Source of the DNA: Okeanomitos corallinicola TIOX110
GTDB lineage: Bacteria; Cyanobacteriota; Cyanobacteriia; Cyanobacteriales; Nostocaceae
Assembly: GCF_038050375.1 (NCBI RefSeq)
Contig: NZ_CP150886.1
Coordinates: 3,885,318 to 3,949,317, forward strand
Direction of reading: 5' to 3'
Length of the DNA stretch: 64,000 nt
In this document: positions 54,979 to 63,561 of the stretch, one piece after another
How positions within the stretch are numbered: position 1 is the stretch's first letter
Layout of the letters: every line of letters starts with the position of its first letter
The notes under the pieces: generated by a model
Databases searched by the model: none
What the model was told of the DNA's origin: nothing
What the model saw: only the letters and a program-made list of their open reading frames with translations
Program-made: the position numbers and the translations under genes

Positions 54979-55848
54979 ATGCCAATTGCGATTAGAAATG
55001 ATATTACCTACACCTTACTAAAAAAAATCAAAGAAACTGGTGAAGGGATGCACGAGGTACATTTTCATCAAAATGATTTTCCCAGCCATAGAATTACAAT
55101 ATCTGATTTTTTGGGACATTTAGATTATTTAAACCAAAAGCATTATATTAATGCTGAGTTTACAGGTAATGCCTACGCAACGCAAGCAGATGTTCCTGAT
55201 TTAGTTCATCCCCAAGAATTTGATTTGCGAATTGCTAATACTCTAGGCGCACCGGATGGACCTTTACCGCATTTAATAACTTTTAAAAAAGCGGAAATGA
55301 CAGAAAAAGGACAAAAGCTATTAGAGAAATTAGAAGTTAATCCCCCAATCATTTCAGATGAGAAACAAACAATTGCTATTGCCGAAAAAGATTTACCTTT
55401 TTTAGAAAAAGTCATGGTTAAAAGTGGCTTATCAGATATTTTTGATGCCAGAGATTTAACGGAAGTTGTTTTTCGGGTCATGCGGGATTTAATGACTACG
55501 GAAGCTGCTGATAGAGTAGAAGCAGAACTACATGAAGCGGCAGAAATAAGTGAAGATAAATCTCTGCAATTAGAAATTGCTGATTTGTGGCATGATACTA
55601 ACCCAATTGTATCATTTTTAAGCCGGATACGTCCACCTTTACAACCGAGAGGAATCTTTAGAGGAATTGATAGCGATCGCTTTTTATTCCGAGTCGCAAA
55701 TGAAGGGGGAATGCCTAGTAATGTCAATGTAGAAAAGGTAATTAAAGCTGTATTTTCTGCCACAAAAAATGAACTATCAGCAGCAAGAATTCAAGAAATT
55801 TCTACTTGGTTACCTGATAAAATTCGCCAACTTTGGGAACAAGCATAA
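54979..55848 (+). CDS. DUF2267 domain protein
   Basis: The 289-residue protein has two parts. Residues 1-120 look like a winged-helix-type module (TYTLLKKIKETGEGMHEV), and 140-289 match the DUF2267 pattern, with DARDLTEVVFRVMRDLMTTE and an acidic AELHEAAEISED. The C-terminal portion ends LPDKIRQLWEQ, as DUF2267 proteins do. The function is unknown; it is cytosolic. ATAGGAAAAT lies before the ATG. Confidence 0.72.
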   Translation: MPIAIRNDITYTLLKKIKETGEGMHEVHFHQNDFPSHRITISDFLGHLDYLNQKHYINAEFTGNAYATQADVPDLVHPQEFDLRIANTLGAPDGPLPHLITFKKAEMTEKGQKLLEKLEVNPPIISDEKQTIAIAEKDLPFLEKVMVKSGLSDIFDARDLTEVVFRVMRDLMTTEAADRVEAELHEAAEISEDKSLQLEIADLWHDTNPIVSFLSRIRPPLQPRGIFRGIDSDRFLFRVANEGGMPSNVNVEKVIKAVFSATKNELSAARIQEISTWLPDKIRQLWEQA

Positions 55849-55909
55849 GCAGCTGATAGTTTCAGACAGAAATAAATCTAAAATATAAGATCAGATAACA
55901 GGAGAAAAT

Positions 55910-56674
55910 ATGATGATTTTTCACCAAAAAGCTCAAGTTTTGGGGATTATTTGTGGTGGTTTGTTGATGAGTTTACCAGCCATTTCTCAAGTAGCAATGG
56001 CTCAAAAAATTGTACAACCATTGACTCCTAAAGTTAATCCTTGTCCCGGTATTTTTTATGAAGAACCTCATAACTATCGGGTATTAGTTCCCGTTGGATG
56101 TCCTCCTAATGCTTTTACTTTACGCTTGATGGAATTAGGAATTATTCCTTTTATTATTACTCCGTTTCCAGATCAAAATAGATTCGGTGTTGGTGGTGAA
56201 GCACCTTCTCTGCTTAATCCCAATCCGAGTATTTTTAATGAACCACCTTATAATCAATTTGAACGTCTTGATCCACAAAGCAATTTACAATCAGCATTAC
56301 CAACCCGTCCTCCTGTTACTTTATTACCACCCCCAGTAACAGCACAAAGACAAGATCCCATTACTAAAATTGCTTTAGCAAATGGCAAAGCAAATATTAA
56401 ATTAATCAATAATACGAATGCAAAAATCTCTTATCAAGTAATTGGTGACACACCACCAAGAATTTTATCTGGTCAGTCAAATGTTACCCTACGAGATTTA
56501 AGTACACCAGCGACGGTGACATTTCAAAGGGAAGATGGGGGACTGTTGATGGTGACACCTGAACCTGCTTCAGAAATAGGAAGTTTAGAGGTGAGATTAC
56601 AGGAAACTACAGATATTAACCAGGATAGAAATGCTATGAGAATTCAGAGTAATGGTTCAGTGTTTTTGAATTAA
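55910..56674 (+). CDS. Secreted protein of unknown function
   Basis: The 254-residue protein has a signal peptide with probable cleavage after AMA before QKI (about residue 31). The mature protein has a Cys pair (NPCPGIF and PVGCPPN), a Pro-rich middle (PTRPPVTLLPPPVTAQ) and a beta-rich end (IKLINNTNAKISYQVIGDTP) similar in style to a small Ig-like domain. CAGGAGAA just upstream sets the start. It is 61 bp after the DUF2267 gene. Confidence 0.72.
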   Translation: MMIFHQKAQVLGIICGGLLMSLPAISQVAMAQKIVQPLTPKVNPCPGIFYEEPHNYRVLVPVGCPPNAFTLRLMELGIIPFIITPFPDQNRFGVGGEAPSLLNPNPSIFNEPPYNQFERLDPQSNLQSALPTRPPVTLLPPPVTAQRQDPITKIALANGKANIKLINNTNAKISYQVIGDTPPRILSGQSNVTLRDLSTPATVTFQREDGGLLMVTPEPASEIGSLEVRLQETTDINQDRNAMRIQSNGSVFLN

Positions 56675-56717
56675 TCCCAGCAGCAGTTAAATAGTAATGA
56701 TAATGAATGATCAACAA

Positions 56718-56752
56718 AAAAAAGGGGGATAATTCAAGATTGTCCCCTTTTA
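56718..56752. terminator. Bidirectional terminator
   Basis: AAAGGGGGAT...ATTGTCCCCTTTT forms a stem flanked by A and T runs, between two convergent genes. Confidence 0.75.
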
Positions 56753-56799
56753 TATATGTGAATAATTTATAATCGCTCATTGAAATTTGTAATTACAAA

Positions 56800-58899
56800 C
56801 TACAAATTGTCGTCTATGGGATCTGAAGATTGTTCCGTTATCGGTACTGGAGTAAATGATGGCGTAGGTAGTAAGTCCGGGGTTGCTACGGGTGCTGGTG
56901 GTGGCATCAAAAATCTTTTCCAAGTTCGGATTTGTTGTTGAGCATCTGTATAAGCTGAACTACCACGAGGAACTAACCTAGCTGTCTCAATACCTCTAGT
57001 AATATCAGATGTGCTTTGAGAAATTGCTATTTGTAAGATTTGCTGACTCCATTGATCAATTGCTACGTTGACATCCATGCGGAGGATGTTACGGCTAGAT
57101 ACTTGATCAGCTAACCGGATGGCTTCTACTAAAGCTTCTGGTGTACCAGTAACGGCTACTTGTCTAGCTTTTCTCCAGTTGTCTCTAGCACGAATTTGTT
57201 CTTGCCAAGAATCAATATCTGTTTGTGCTTCACCTGCGAGCGCCCTGCCAGAATTGGCTAATCTTCGAGCTTTACTAATTGCGGTATTCAAATCTCCACT
57301 AGATGCGGCCATCCTAGCTTCGTCTAGGTAAGGTTGGTCTTGGATGCGTTGTATTTGCGCTGTCCAGTTCTTAATTTTTTTCTGTGCTGCTGGATATAAT
57401 GCACGACCAGAGCGGATTTGACTGGCTTCGGCGATCGCTGCTTGTAGGGAGACGGGATCTACTAAGAGAGCCATTTGTTCAGCCCGGTCTAAAAAAGGTT
57501 GATCTTCTATAGATTCTACCTGTGAACGCCAGCGGCTCATTTCTGTTCTAGCTTCTTGAGCGCGGGGGTTATTGTTGGGAATCATTTGGGCTTCGGAAAT
57601 AGCCGCATTTAAATAATTTATTGTACCTTGACTAGCTAGATTTCTAGCTTTATCTAAGCGAGAAACATCTTCAATTTCTATTTGCCAACGACTAATTAAT
57701 TCCTGTGCTTGATTGTATATTTCCCTAGAAGCGTCTATTTGTTGAGCTTGGGAAATGGCTACTTCTAAACCAGTAACTGTACCTACCCAAGCACTGCGTT
57801 TTGCTTCACCCAAAACAATGAAATCATCAATTTCTGATTGTAATGACGGAATTGAGGGAATTTGTCTAGCTATTTCTAAAGCTCTATCGGCATCTCGTCG
57901 TTTCATTCTCGCTTCGGCCAAGTCCAGGATTTTGCGGCCAAAATCAGGAATCAACTCTTGGGCTTTTTGATGTAGATAACTATTGGAACTAATGGAGTTG
58001 GCTAATTTAATCGCTTCTAGTAAGTTATCTACTGAACGTCTTCTAGCTAAACTTTCAGCTTGATCAAGTTTATCGCCATCTTCCCTGGCTGTGACAATAA
58101 TATTATTTAGTTCATCATATTTTGTTGTTGACCAATATCTATTATTGACCCGTAAAAGTTTGGCTGAGAGCATAAAAGCTGATTGCCAACGTCTTTCTTG
58201 TAGTTCTGTTTCTGATTTCTGGTAAATTTCCTCTGCTTTTGACCAGATGGATTGCCATTTGGTAATTTGCTCTTCGACTATGCTGCGAGCTTCTAGGTTT
58301 TCAGGAATTTGTCTAGCAGTAGCGATCGCCTCATCCAAGTTCCCAGATTGAAAACTCTGATCGGCTAACTGGAGAATATCCCTAGACCACTCTTCCAGCA
58401 AATCATTAATCTGCCCTCTGAGTGGGTGATCCTTGGGTAAATCTCGGACTAAGGCGATCGCTTGCAGTAAATCATTGACATTTTGCTTAGAAGCCGCTAG
58501 GGAAGCACAATGTAACCTCACTGAAGCACTGGCTAACGGCCAAAATATTTGTGGACAATTGGGTGCTGATGGTAGTTTGAGCAGCATAGACATAGAAATA
58601 AATCCTATGCCACTAGGAACTACAGTTAATACTATTGACCACAATACCCAACTTTTCATCCAACGAGGCAATTTTTCAACTATACCGTTGATGTTAAATT
58701 TTGGCTCTGAGTGATTTGTGGGCAAGGTTTCTGAATTTTTATCTTGTTGTTGCGTCACTGATTTTAAGTTGTAACCAGTAGCTGGGACACCAGATGATTG
58801 AGTTGTCCCGACTTCTGGAGTTCGGGATAATTGTGTACTTTGATCCGGCTTTCTAGCTCTGGTTGGAGACCAATTATTTGAAATATCCCGTTCTGTCAT
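56800..58899 (-). CDS. Membrane protein with long helical repeat region
   Basis: The 699-residue protein has a disordered N-terminus (about 1-80), one membrane helix (about 88-110, WSIVLTVVPSGIGF) and then about ten helical repeats of some 55 residues. Typical units are LDRAEQMALLVDPVSLQAAI and LDEARMAASSGDLNTAI, each with W near a Q-I motif (WQEQI, WTAQI, WRSQV). The tail is Pro-rich. It has no known domain that I recognise. The repeats resemble TPR-like helical arrays facing the periplasm or lumen. ATG at 58899 is preferred over a GTG four codons upstream. Confidence 0.7.
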   Translation of the reverse strand: MTERDISNNWSPTRARKPDQSTQLSRTPEVGTTQSSGVPATGYNLKSVTQQQDKNSETLPTNHSEPKFNINGIVEKLPRWMKSWVLWSIVLTVVPSGIGFISMSMLLKLPSAPNCPQIFWPLASASVRLHCASLAASKQNVNDLLQAIALVRDLPKDHPLRGQINDLLEEWSRDILQLADQSFQSGNLDEAIATARQIPENLEARSIVEEQITKWQSIWSKAEEIYQKSETELQERRWQSAFMLSAKLLRVNNRYWSTTKYDELNNIIVTAREDGDKLDQAESLARRRSVDNLLEAIKLANSISSNSYLHQKAQELIPDFGRKILDLAEARMKRRDADRALEIARQIPSIPSLQSEIDDFIVLGEAKRSAWVGTVTGLEVAISQAQQIDASREIYNQAQELISRWQIEIEDVSRLDKARNLASQGTINYLNAAISEAQMIPNNNPRAQEARTEMSRWRSQVESIEDQPFLDRAEQMALLVDPVSLQAAIAEASQIRSGRALYPAAQKKIKNWTAQIQRIQDQPYLDEARMAASSGDLNTAISKARRLANSGRALAGEAQTDIDSWQEQIRARDNWRKARQVAVTGTPEALVEAIRLADQVSSRNILRMDVNVAIDQWSQQILQIAISQSTSDITRGIETARLVPRGSSAYTDAQQQIRTWKRFLMPPPAPVATPDLLPTPSFTPVPITEQSSDPIDDNL

Positions 58900-59049
58900 C
58901 TCACACACCAAAGTAATTAAATAGGAATTTAGGTCAAACTGAGAATTCCATTTTTGCCATACTAACTTGCTTTTCGGTCATTAAAAAGCTATTTTTTTCA
59001 TAATCTATCCCCATAGATATCATTTGCAACTAAAAAAATTAGTATTTTT

Positions 59050-59961
59050 CTATACTTGACTAGATGATGATGCTTCCGTTCGTAAATCCACAATTAGTTG
59101 ATTCAAGTGTTCACTATTAGCTTGGTAAACATTGCCACAAAAATCACAAGTTGCCTCTGCACCATCATCTTTGATCATCATATCTTCTAGTTCTGCTTCC
59201 CCTAATATTTTCAATGCTCCCAAAACTTTTTCAAAGGAACAACCACAATGAAAGCGCAACATTTGAGTGTCTGAGAAAATGCTTAATTCCATATCTCCTA
59301 AAAGATCATGAAAAATTTCCGGTAAGGTTTTCCCAGCTTGTAATAATGGCGTAAACCCCGATAAAGCAGAAACCCGTGATTCTAATGTGGCGACTAAGGC
59401 TTCATCTCTGGCAGCTTTTGGTAAAACTTGTATGAGTATCCCTCCAGCAGCAGTCACACCTTCTGATCCTACAAATACACCCAAAACTAAAGCTGAAGGT
59501 GTTTGCTCTGAACTTACCAGATAATGAGCTATATCGTCACCAATTTCTCCAGAAACTAATTGAACCGTACTAGAGTAAGGATATCCATAACCAATGTCTC
59601 TGACAACGTAGAGGTAGCCGTTACCCACAGCACCACCAACATCTAGTTTACCTTTGGCATTGGGAGGTAGTTCTACGGATGGATTTTGTACATAACCTCT
59701 AACTGTACCATCCAAACCTGCGTCTACTAATATACCACCCAGTGGTCCATCCCCTTTGACTCGCACATTCACCCTAGAACCATGACGTTTCATGCTGGAA
59801 GCCATTAGTAACCCTGCGGACATTGTTCTTCCCAATGCTGCTGTGGCTACGTAAGATAGCTTATGGCGCACCCGTGCTTCTTCGGTTAAACGTGTGGTTA
59901 ATACTCCCACCGCTCTAATTCCTCCACCGGCTGCTGTCGCTCTAATTAGTTGATCTGCCAT
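59050..59961 (-). CDS. hslO: Redox-regulated chaperone Hsp33
   Basis: Hsp33 is a holding chaperone switched on when oxidation releases zinc from four cysteines. Those cysteines are present: CGC near residues 239-241 and CDFC near 270-273. The N-terminal substrate domain starts MADQLIRATAAGGGIRAVGV and has GDGPLGGILVDAG. The frame opens eight codons earlier, but AAGG 6 bases before the ATG at 59961 fixes the start. It has 303 residues, the normal length. Confidence 0.95.
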   Translation of the reverse strand: MADQLIRATAAGGGIRAVGVLTTRLTEEARVRHKLSYVATAALGRTMSAGLLMASSMKRHGSRVNVRVKGDGPLGGILVDAGLDGTVRGYVQNPSVELPPNAKGKLDVGGAVGNGYLYVVRDIGYGYPYSSTVQLVSGEIGDDIAHYLVSSEQTPSALVLGVFVGSEGVTAAGGILIQVLPKAARDEALVATLESRVSALSGFTPLLQAGKTLPEIFHDLLGDMELSIFSDTQMLRFHCGCSFEKVLGALKILGEAELEDMMIKDDGAEATCDFCGNVYQANSEHLNQLIVDLRTEASSSSQV

Positions 59962-60017
59962 GAAAAACCTTACAATTCTTAACAAGATACTTTTATATTG
60001 TAAGTTCTCTGGGGGCA

Positions 60018-60045
60018 GGTGACAGGTGCTACGCCACGGTGACAG
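60018..60045. repeat. 28-bp exact repeat (copy 2)
   Basis: Identical to 40988-41015; GTGACAG-type heptamers around GTGCTACGCCACG. It lies between hslO and the divergent next gene. Confidence 0.85.
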
Positions 60046-60070
60046 TTAAAGAACCAATTACAAACTAATT

Positions 60071-60457
60071 ATGCTAGGTACTTTTCAACAAAGCCAAATC
60101 AGAATTGAAATTGCAGCATCCGCTGATGCTATTCACGATAGTTTATTAATTCCTACACAGCTACAAAAATGGTTAGTCGGACAAAGTTTTTCTTTGGGAA
60201 TGCCGGAGAAATTAACATCAGGATTTGATTTTACTACTTATACAGGTTTAGTTCCCATTCACCATCATGTAGATGTGGCAAGAAATAATTGTTTGCGGTT
60301 AATTCTCAGTGGGGGAATTGATGGTTTTCATGAGTGGTATTGGGGTGATGGTTGGGTACAGTCCCGGTTGGAAGGGATATCAATGTTACCTTTGGATTTA
60401 GGTCAGACTGCGAGTTTGTTAAGTTTGAGAGAGTTTTTAACGGGTAAGAAGGGATAA
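60071..60457 (+). CDS. SRPBCC-like small protein
   Basis: The 128-residue protein resembles the START/Bet v1-like fold: an initial beta strand with IRIEIAASADAIHDSLL, PTQLQKWLVGQSF, and C-terminal helix TASLLSLREFL. The fold forms a ligand pocket; no ligand is known for this group. It is divergent from hslO. The spacing to the next gene is about 110 bp. Confidence 0.65.
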   Translation: MLGTFQQSQIRIEIAASADAIHDSLLIPTQLQKWLVGQSFSLGMPEKLTSGFDFTTYTGLVPIHHHVDVARNNCLRLILSGGIDGFHEWYWGDGWVQSRLEGISMLPLDLGQTASLLSLREFLTGKKG

Positions 60458-60567
60458 GAATTTTTTGCCCGCAAAAACGCAAAGGTTTAAAGTTTATTTT
60501 TGGGGTGTGTTCAAGATGCGGAGGTTTTTTGGATGCACCTTGTTATTTTTTGTTAGGTAATTTGTTT

Positions 60568-61161
60568 ATGGAGTCAATGATGATGTTTTCTTCTCCTTTG
60601 GTTTTACAAATGCCTGCTTCTATGACTGATGATCAATTTTTTGAGTTTTGTCAGTTAAATGGTGATTTGAAGATTGAAAGAAATAAGTTTGGGGAAATTT
60701 CTATTATGCCACCTACGGGTTCGGAAACAGGAAATCGTAATTTTAATCTTGCTGGACAGTTATATGTTTGGTCTGAAAAAGATGGGACGGGAATTTGTTT
60801 TGATTCTAGTACAGGTTTTAAACTTTCTACTGGTGCAGAACGTTCTCCTGATGCTAGTTGGATAAAGTTAGAAAGATGGAATGGTTTGACACCGGAACAG
60901 CAGAAAAGGTTTGCTCCTATTTGTCCTGATTTTTTAATTGAGTTACGTTCTGCTACTGATAGTTTACAATCTTTAAAGGATAAGATGAATGAATATATGC
61001 AAGAACCTGGTATACAGTTGGGGTTGTTAATTGACCGTCAAAATCGGCAGGTTTATGTTTATCGTTCTGGGGAAGTTGAGGAATGTTTGGAAAGTCCTGA
61101 TGTTGTTAATTGTGATTCTATTTTACCTGGATTTGTTTTGCAGATGGGGAAGATTTGGTAG
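60568..61161 (+). CDS. Uma2 family (DUF820) PD-(D/E)XK nuclease-like protein
   Basis: The 197-residue protein belongs to the large cyanobacterial Uma2/DUF820 family with a restriction-endonuclease-like fold. Candidate catalytic residues are Asp in RSPDASW and Glu in CPDFLIELRS; the end DKMNEYMQEPGIQLGLLID is typical. The family is very numerous and the biological role is uncertain. The open frame begins earlier with GTG (60505), but ATG 60568 with AGG upstream gives the usual family start. Confidence 0.82.
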   Translation: MESMMMFSSPLVLQMPASMTDDQFFEFCQLNGDLKIERNKFGEISIMPPTGSETGNRNFNLAGQLYVWSEKDGTGICFDSSTGFKLSTGAERSPDASWIKLERWNGLTPEQQKRFAPICPDFLIELRSATDSLQSLKDKMNEYMQEPGIQLGLLIDRQNRQVYVYRSGEVEECLESPDVVNCDSILPGFVLQMGKIW

Positions 61162-61247
61162 GTATGATATTAAGAACATGGGTAAGCTGTTATGCAGCAG
61201 TTCAGTTCTTCAAGGGTCATCGGCATATTTGTCTTTCCAATATCAAT

Positions 61248-61637
61248 TTAGAATTTTATTCCTAGTTGTCCATTAAAACCACGTATAGAATGATATCCAG
61301 CACCGAGAAAAATATTTTTAGTGGCGTTTGCGTGGACACCACCAGAAAAAGCAACTCCCTTATCTTCTGAATAGTAACCCACTCCCACATAAGGGGAAAT
61401 TACAGGTAATTTGAGAAATTTTAAGATGTCTGCACCTGTAGCACCATCTTCACCTGTTCCCACTTCAAAACCTAAACTTAATGCTTTGGCACCTACAGCA
61501 TAAGTAACATCACCATCTTTTCCACCTACAGAAACCCAAGGTTGAGGTATAATTTGTGCTGATGCTTGACTGGGATTGAATAATACTAAAAAACCCAAGG
61601 ATGTGATTAGTGTTTTGATAATAACTGATGATTTCAT
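61248..61637 (-). CDS. Small exported beta-rich protein
   Basis: The 129-residue protein has a signal peptide (cleavage after ASA before QII, about residue 27) and a Gly-rich beta pattern (GVGYYSEDKGVAFSGGVHA, ending GQLGIKF). The C-terminal aromatic residue and the alternation resemble a small outer-membrane barrel, but no family was recognised. It converges on the Uma2 gene. Confidence 0.65.
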   Translation of the reverse strand: MKSSVIIKTLITSLGFLVLFNPSQASAQIIPQPWVSVGGKDGDVTYAVGAKALSLGFEVGTGEDGATGADILKFLKLPVISPYVGVGYYSEDKGVAFSGGVHANATKNIFLGAGYHSIRGFNGQLGIKF

Positions 61638-61996
61638 TTGTTTTTCTGGATATTAAGTTTGTCTACTTTTGAAAAGTTATTCCCTATTTAAAAATCTCAC
61701 GCAAAACCGCAAAGATACAAAGTCAGAAAGGAAGAGAATGATTAGGTGTGATCTAATTCCATGAAAACTACTTTGAATATACAACAATTTATGAGACGTA
61801 TTTTCATAGTATTGGTAAAATTCGCCGAATTTATAGACAAATATAGTCATCTCTAGTCATTAATCACACAGAAGTCAGCTAAAATCACTTATACAGCTTT
61901 TCTTGTGCAAAGGGAACTGAGCAAGAATTTTGTGCATTATCAGATCTAAGATATGTTAGTATATATGGGCGAATATTCATAGAAACTAGCTAGTGT
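61638..61996. other. Intergenic region upstream of tnpB
   Basis: A 359-bp gap. Its last part should contain the transposon left end, but no second copy exists here to define it. No gene is visible. Confidence 0.45.
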
Positions 61997-63235
61997 ATGC
62001 AAGTAGTCGAGCGGCATATCATTCAAAGAAATCATCCCCATTATCAGGAGATTGATAAATTATGTTTTGCTGCCAAAAACCTCTACAATTATGCTAACTT
62101 TCACATTCGCCAAAGTTTCATCTTTGCTCAAAAATATCTTGACTACAATTGTTTAGCAAAACAATTAAAAGGGACAGAACCATACCAGGCCTTACCAGCC
62201 AAAGTAGCCCAACAAGTATTATTAGGACTACATCGCAACTGGTTAAGTTTTTTTGCAGCAATTAAAGCTTATGCAGAAGATAAATCCAAATTTTTAGGTA
62301 GACCCAAATTACCTAAATATAAACACAAAGAAAAAGGTAGACATTTATTAGTTTATACAGCCCAAGCAGTGAGTAAACCCAAAATGAAATCTGGGTTGAT
62401 TCATCTGTCACAAACACAGATTCACATTCCTACAAAAGTAGATTATTGTTATCTAAATCAAGTAAGAATTGTCCCCAAGATTGACCATTATGTAGTAGAA
62501 GTTGTCTATGAAAAAGAGGAAACAGATTATGGTTTAGACAGTAATGCTATAGCAGCGATTGATTTAGGCATAGATAATCTAGCAACCTTAACATCAAACC
62601 AGCCGGGATTTACACCAGTTCTGGTTTCCGGGCGGATTATCAAATCAATTAATCGTTATTATAATCAAAGAAAAGCCAATTTACAATCTTTACTACCTGC
62701 ACATCAAAAGACCTCTAAACGATTACAAAGTTTAACTAAAAAACGGAATTTTCGAGTAGATGATTATCTGCATAAAGCCAGTCGCTTAATTATTAACCAT
62801 TTAGTCAAGTGTGGGATTGGGACTTTAGTAATAGGTCAAAATTCCTTGTGGAAACAGAATGGGAATTTGGGCAGTAGAAATAATCAAAACTTTGTTTGTA
62901 TTCCCCATACTCGATTTGTACAGCAGTTGAGTTATAAAGCGAAATTAGTGGGGATAAATGTATTGGTTTCTGAGGAGTCTTACACTTCTGTAGCTTCTTT
63001 TTTAGACCAAGATGTGATTCCTACTTATGGCAAAGTTGACTCGAAAGAAGTTAAATTTAGTGGTCGCAGAATCAAAAGTAAACTTTATAGAGCAGGTAAT
63101 GGTTTATTCATTCATGCTGATGTCAATGGTAGTTTGAATATTTTACGAAAAGTAGTCCCGACAGCTTTTAGTCTAGGGATAGGGGGCGTTGTAGTTCGCC
63201 CCGTCGGGGTTATTCCCGGCCAACGAAAGGCATGA
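61997..63235 (+). CDS. tnpB: TnpB-type RNA-guided endonuclease (IS200/IS605 OrfB), zinc-ribbon-less type
   Basis: The 412-residue protein is complete. RuvC-I is AAIDLGIDN (Asp189) and RuvC-III is FIHADVNGSLN (Asp375). At the position where most TnpBs have a VxxEDL glutamate it reads LVIGQNSLWKQ (277-287); Glu326/Glu327 in VSEESYTSVASFLD are the alternative acids. There are no Cys between 302 and 412, so the usual CxxC zinc ribbon is absent. No tnpA lies nearby, so it is a solo (IS1341-type) element. The 3' end and right end also occur at 21055-21178 in a remnant. It probably processes and uses a right-end-derived guide RNA. Confidence 0.92.
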   Translation: MQVVERHIIQRNHPHYQEIDKLCFAAKNLYNYANFHIRQSFIFAQKYLDYNCLAKQLKGTEPYQALPAKVAQQVLLGLHRNWLSFFAAIKAYAEDKSKFLGRPKLPKYKHKEKGRHLLVYTAQAVSKPKMKSGLIHLSQTQIHIPTKVDYCYLNQVRIVPKIDHYVVEVVYEKEETDYGLDSNAIAAIDLGIDNLATLTSNQPGFTPVLVSGRIIKSINRYYNQRKANLQSLLPAHQKTSKRLQSLTKKRNFRVDDYLHKASRLIINHLVKCGIGTLVIGQNSLWKQNGNLGSRNNQNFVCIPHTRFVQQLSYKAKLVGINVLVSEESYTSVASFLDQDVIPTYGKVDSKEVKFSGRRIKSKLYRAGNGLFIHADVNGSLNILRKVVPTAFSLGIGGVVVRPVGVIPGQRKA

Positions 63236-63268
63236 GATATTTGTCTATGTTTTTTGGAACTATAGAAC
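63147..63268 (+). ncRNA. Candidate omega-RNA/right-end region of the TnpB element
   Basis: The last 85 bp of tnpB and about 33 bp after it match the remnant at 21055-21178. The conserved part includes GACAG(C/A)TTTTAGTCTAGG, CCCGTCGGGG-type stems and TTGTCTATGTTTTTTGGAAC. In TnpB elements the guide RNA overlaps the gene's 3' end and the right end, which is the basis of this call. Confidence 0.45.
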
Positions 63269-63283
63269 CCATTTGGGATCTAT

Positions 63284-63530
63284 CTAACCAGTGGCTAGTC
63301 TTTTAAGCATGAGGCGCGCCAAACAAAGATTAATCTTGGTGGTGGCATGATCCAAAGTGCGCTCAAAATTTTTGACTAGACTTTTACAGCGTTCCATCCA
63401 AGAGTTGGTTCTTTCTATGACCCATCTGGCTTTAACTAGCACAAAGCCTGTTTTTCCCTCTTTCTACTTTTGAGTTTTTGAAGGTTTTGGTGATAACTGG
63501 AACTTAATCTTGGTCATAATAGCCGGATCA
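63284..63530 (-). pseudogene. IS5 family transposase remnant
   Basis: The minus strand reads GFVLVKARWVIERTNSWMER followed by CKSLVKNFERTLDHATTKIN and ends LARLMLKRLATG and stop at 63284. This is the C-terminal end of an IS5-type transposase. An in-frame stop near 63465 and a shift separate it from the preceding VDPAIMTKIKFQLSPKPSKT. The rest of the gene is missing. It directly adjoins the right end of the TnpB element. Confidence 0.75.
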
Positions 63531-63561
63531 ACTTTCTTCATAACTTAATTAGTAACTAAAT

